Assembly (NCBI RefSeq): GCF_004664715.2
Contig: NC_051063.1
Span: 72,526,518-72,590,517, forward strand
Source: Peromyscus leucopus
Taxonomy: Eukaryota > Chordata > Mammalia > Rodentia > Cricetidae
Reading direction: 5' to 3'
Length of the DNA: 64,000 bases
Shown here: piece after piece, positions 62,165 to 64,000 of the stretch
Numbering within the stretch: position 1 is the first letter of the stretch
Layout of the letters: every line of letters begins with the position of its first letter
Position numbers and translations under genes: made by a program
The notes under the pieces: generated by a model
Told to the model about the DNA's origin: nothing
Databases searched by the model: none
What the model saw: the letters and a program-made list of their open reading frames with translations, nothing else

Positions 62165-64000
62165 GAGATTTTATAACAGGAATCTTTATTGGACAGAATC
62201 ACAATATATATAATTTCCCTTGTATTAACCATCAATTCTATCATAAAAATATATTACAACATTTGATATATATTCACAGAACACAAGCCATTGTAAACAG
62301 AGCAGGCAGCATTGGCCTTGGATTCAAATCTCTCGAGTCCCATTTCAGCAGAATACAGCTGTTGGCAGGTGAGTCGCGGGGAAGGTAAATGTTGCCACGT
62401 TGGGAGACAGAGTAGTGATACTTTACTAAGGATAAATGGAACCACAGTTTCGTTCATTAAACTAGAAAGCAAAGTCAAAAACTACAAGTGACGTAAGTAT
62501 GACACTAAACTTTTGCTTCTTCAGGTGCTCAGTGTTCAGCTGTTGGTGCTGGACTTCCACCATATGTAGTACGCACTTACGGACGTGCACACTGGTGGGT
62601 GGAGCGTTGACTCTGCAAACACGATTTTCCTAAGACTCTCCTGGGGAGGACTGCAACACTGTAGAAACCCATCGAGCGCTGCCAGAAATAGCTTTTTATT
62701 TTTCCCAAATCTTAGTTTTCAGAACTTTTCTTGAAATGTTAAGACATAAAATGCATTCCCTGGTAGAATTCCAGCCTTAGCCTTGCTGGATGCACTTGAC
62801 ACTGCCCAGCTGTGAGGACCAGTATGTCATCTACTGATGACTTTCTGGATGCCTCAAGCTATGGATGACACAAGCCTCCTCAGCTGCCTTTGCAGATAGC
62901 CAAAACAAATGAAATGCATGAAAACACAGGTGTGTAAAGCACTGGCCATTGGTGCCCTGGTGCCCAGGAGCCTCCAGGATGGCACACTAGCACTGGCCTT
63001 CCACCAGCTCCCCTCTCACCTGCAGGAAGTGATGCTTCTTCTACCAGATACTGGGCAAGAAAAATCTACTGTGCTTTGTTGGGGAGGAAAGATGAACATG
63101 GCTGATAGTGTCTAGTCTCATCCACTACACAGGATACAACACCAGAGGGAGAGTTATATCTACCCAAGAGCATCCTCACCAAATGAGAAGCCCACACATT
63201 CAGATGTAAGATTTCAATTCCTTCTCCCAGAGGTGCCTAAGAAAAGAACTCGATCCAGTCAACATCGAGTTAACTGCCCCAGGAGGTGGGGGGCAAGGCA
63301 AGGTACCCTTTTGACTTGATGTTTGCAACTCAGAGCAACGGGGTTTCCTGCAAGAGACCCTGATGGGGTTGGCGGGACACCAGATCCCATGAATGCCCCT
63401 ATGTGCCAGGAGAAATTGTGTTTACACATTTCTTGTGAAACAGGATTGTTGAGGTTTGGAATCATTTCAGTTAGCAAGGAAACTTGGCATTCGAAGCTTT
63501 CTCAAGCAGGGCGGGTTGGTTACTATTAATAATTCAAGGAAAGGTTTGGCAACAGAGGAGCTGAAGAAAGGCAATGGGAGGTTGGGCATTGGGGGATTGG
63601 ATGTTGGGGATTTTAGCCAGCCTGAGCAATTACTATGATCTGGTTCCAGTCACCCGGACACATTGCAGGAATGTCATTGTGATGGCCTCTGATGCTTTCT
63701 ATCCCAAACCTGTTCTCTTTGGGTGTTTTGGAGCGTGGCTGAAGCCTGAGACTACCTGTATCCAAACAGAGATTCTAGGCTCCTTGAAACCATCACGTCA
63801 TGATCTCTGCTTCCATACTAGGGAGTAAGTATAATGGTGACTATGTAGACTTACTGGGCACATGTGAAGGGACCTGGGAAATACCATGTCTCAGTGTTCC
63901 TAAGAGCATACACATCCTAGGGGTACACATAGGTCTTTGACTCTAAAATATCAATTGTTTTAAAAAAAAATCCTTACATATTGGTGTGCATGATAAAACA
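62165..64000 (-). other. Candidate 3'UTR of a minus-strand gene, possibly Gpr26
   Basis: A minus-strand AATAAA at 62185-62190 is followed upstream (to higher coordinates) by 1.8 kb with no SINE or microsatellite, unlike the neighbouring DNA. In human and mouse the gene convergent with CPXM2 at its 3' side is GPR26. This gives the identity by synteny only. I found no GPR26 coding exon, so the call rests on position, the hexamer and repeat absence. Confidence 0.35.
62185..62190 (-). terminator. Candidate minus-strand poly(A) signal
   Basis: The + strand TTTATT is AATAAA on the minus strand, at the edge of the SINE-free block that runs to the end of the window. Confidence 0.35.

Noticed and set aside
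62165..64000. Coding exon of Gpr26
   Set aside because: No reverse frame resembles a seven-helix receptor segment or its tail. Only a UTR assignment remains possible.

Overview
The window is nuclear DNA from a muroid rodent, most probably a cricetid (deer mouse, hamster or vole group). The evidence is the dense mix of B1, B2/B3, B4 and ID SINEs, long (CA)n/(TG)n tracts, class II ERV-type LTRs, and a B1 subtype at about 32.45 kb (with an ...AAAAGGCGCAAAGCTACACAGAG... segment) that I associate with cricetids rather than Mus or Rattus. The species cannot be fixed from sequence alone.

The only protein-coding gene I can support is Cpxm2 (carboxypeptidase X, M14 family member 2) on the + strand. 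Its last six coding exons lie at 2039-2235, 4298-4477, 7295-7592, 12228-12367, 13847-13946 and 17477-17730. All are bounded by AG/GT splice sites with compatible phases. Together they encode 389 residues: most of the metallocarboxypeptidase domain, the transthyretin-like domain and a very basic C-terminal tail. Upstream exons (signal peptide, discoidin domain, start of the catalytic domain) lie before base 1. The protein is a pseudo-carboxypeptidase. The first His and Glu zinc ligands are kept, but the third zinc ligand is Gln, the substrate-binding Arg position is Asn and the catalytic Glu position is Tyr.

From about 17.73 to 18.8 kb lies a SINE-free stretch that probably holds the Cpxm2 3'UTR. 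From about 19 to 62 kb I see no gene. This intergenic DNA is built from SINEs, old L1 and MaLR-like fragments, LTRs, microsatellites and two minisatellites (40-bp unit at 49.1 kb, 29-bp unit at 58.3 kb), with AT-rich unassigned stretches between. Three LTR insertions have recognisable ends. A solo LTR at 20020-20364 has TG...CA ends and a perfect 6-bp target duplication. A related LTR pair sits in opposite orientations at 3378-3907 and 36348-36807. From about 62.17 kb to the end a SINE-free block begins with a minus-strand AATAAA. From the known convergent order of Gpr26 and Cpxm2 in human and mouse it may be the 3'UTR of Gpr26, but no Gpr26 coding sequence is in the window.

No undescribed gene system is evident. 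The most checkable unusual signals are a 27-bp-stem hairpin at 39842-39906, the exact-period minisatellites, UG-rich tracts just downstream of two Cpxm2 donor sites, and the nested L1/LTR insertion at 43.5-44.6 kb.
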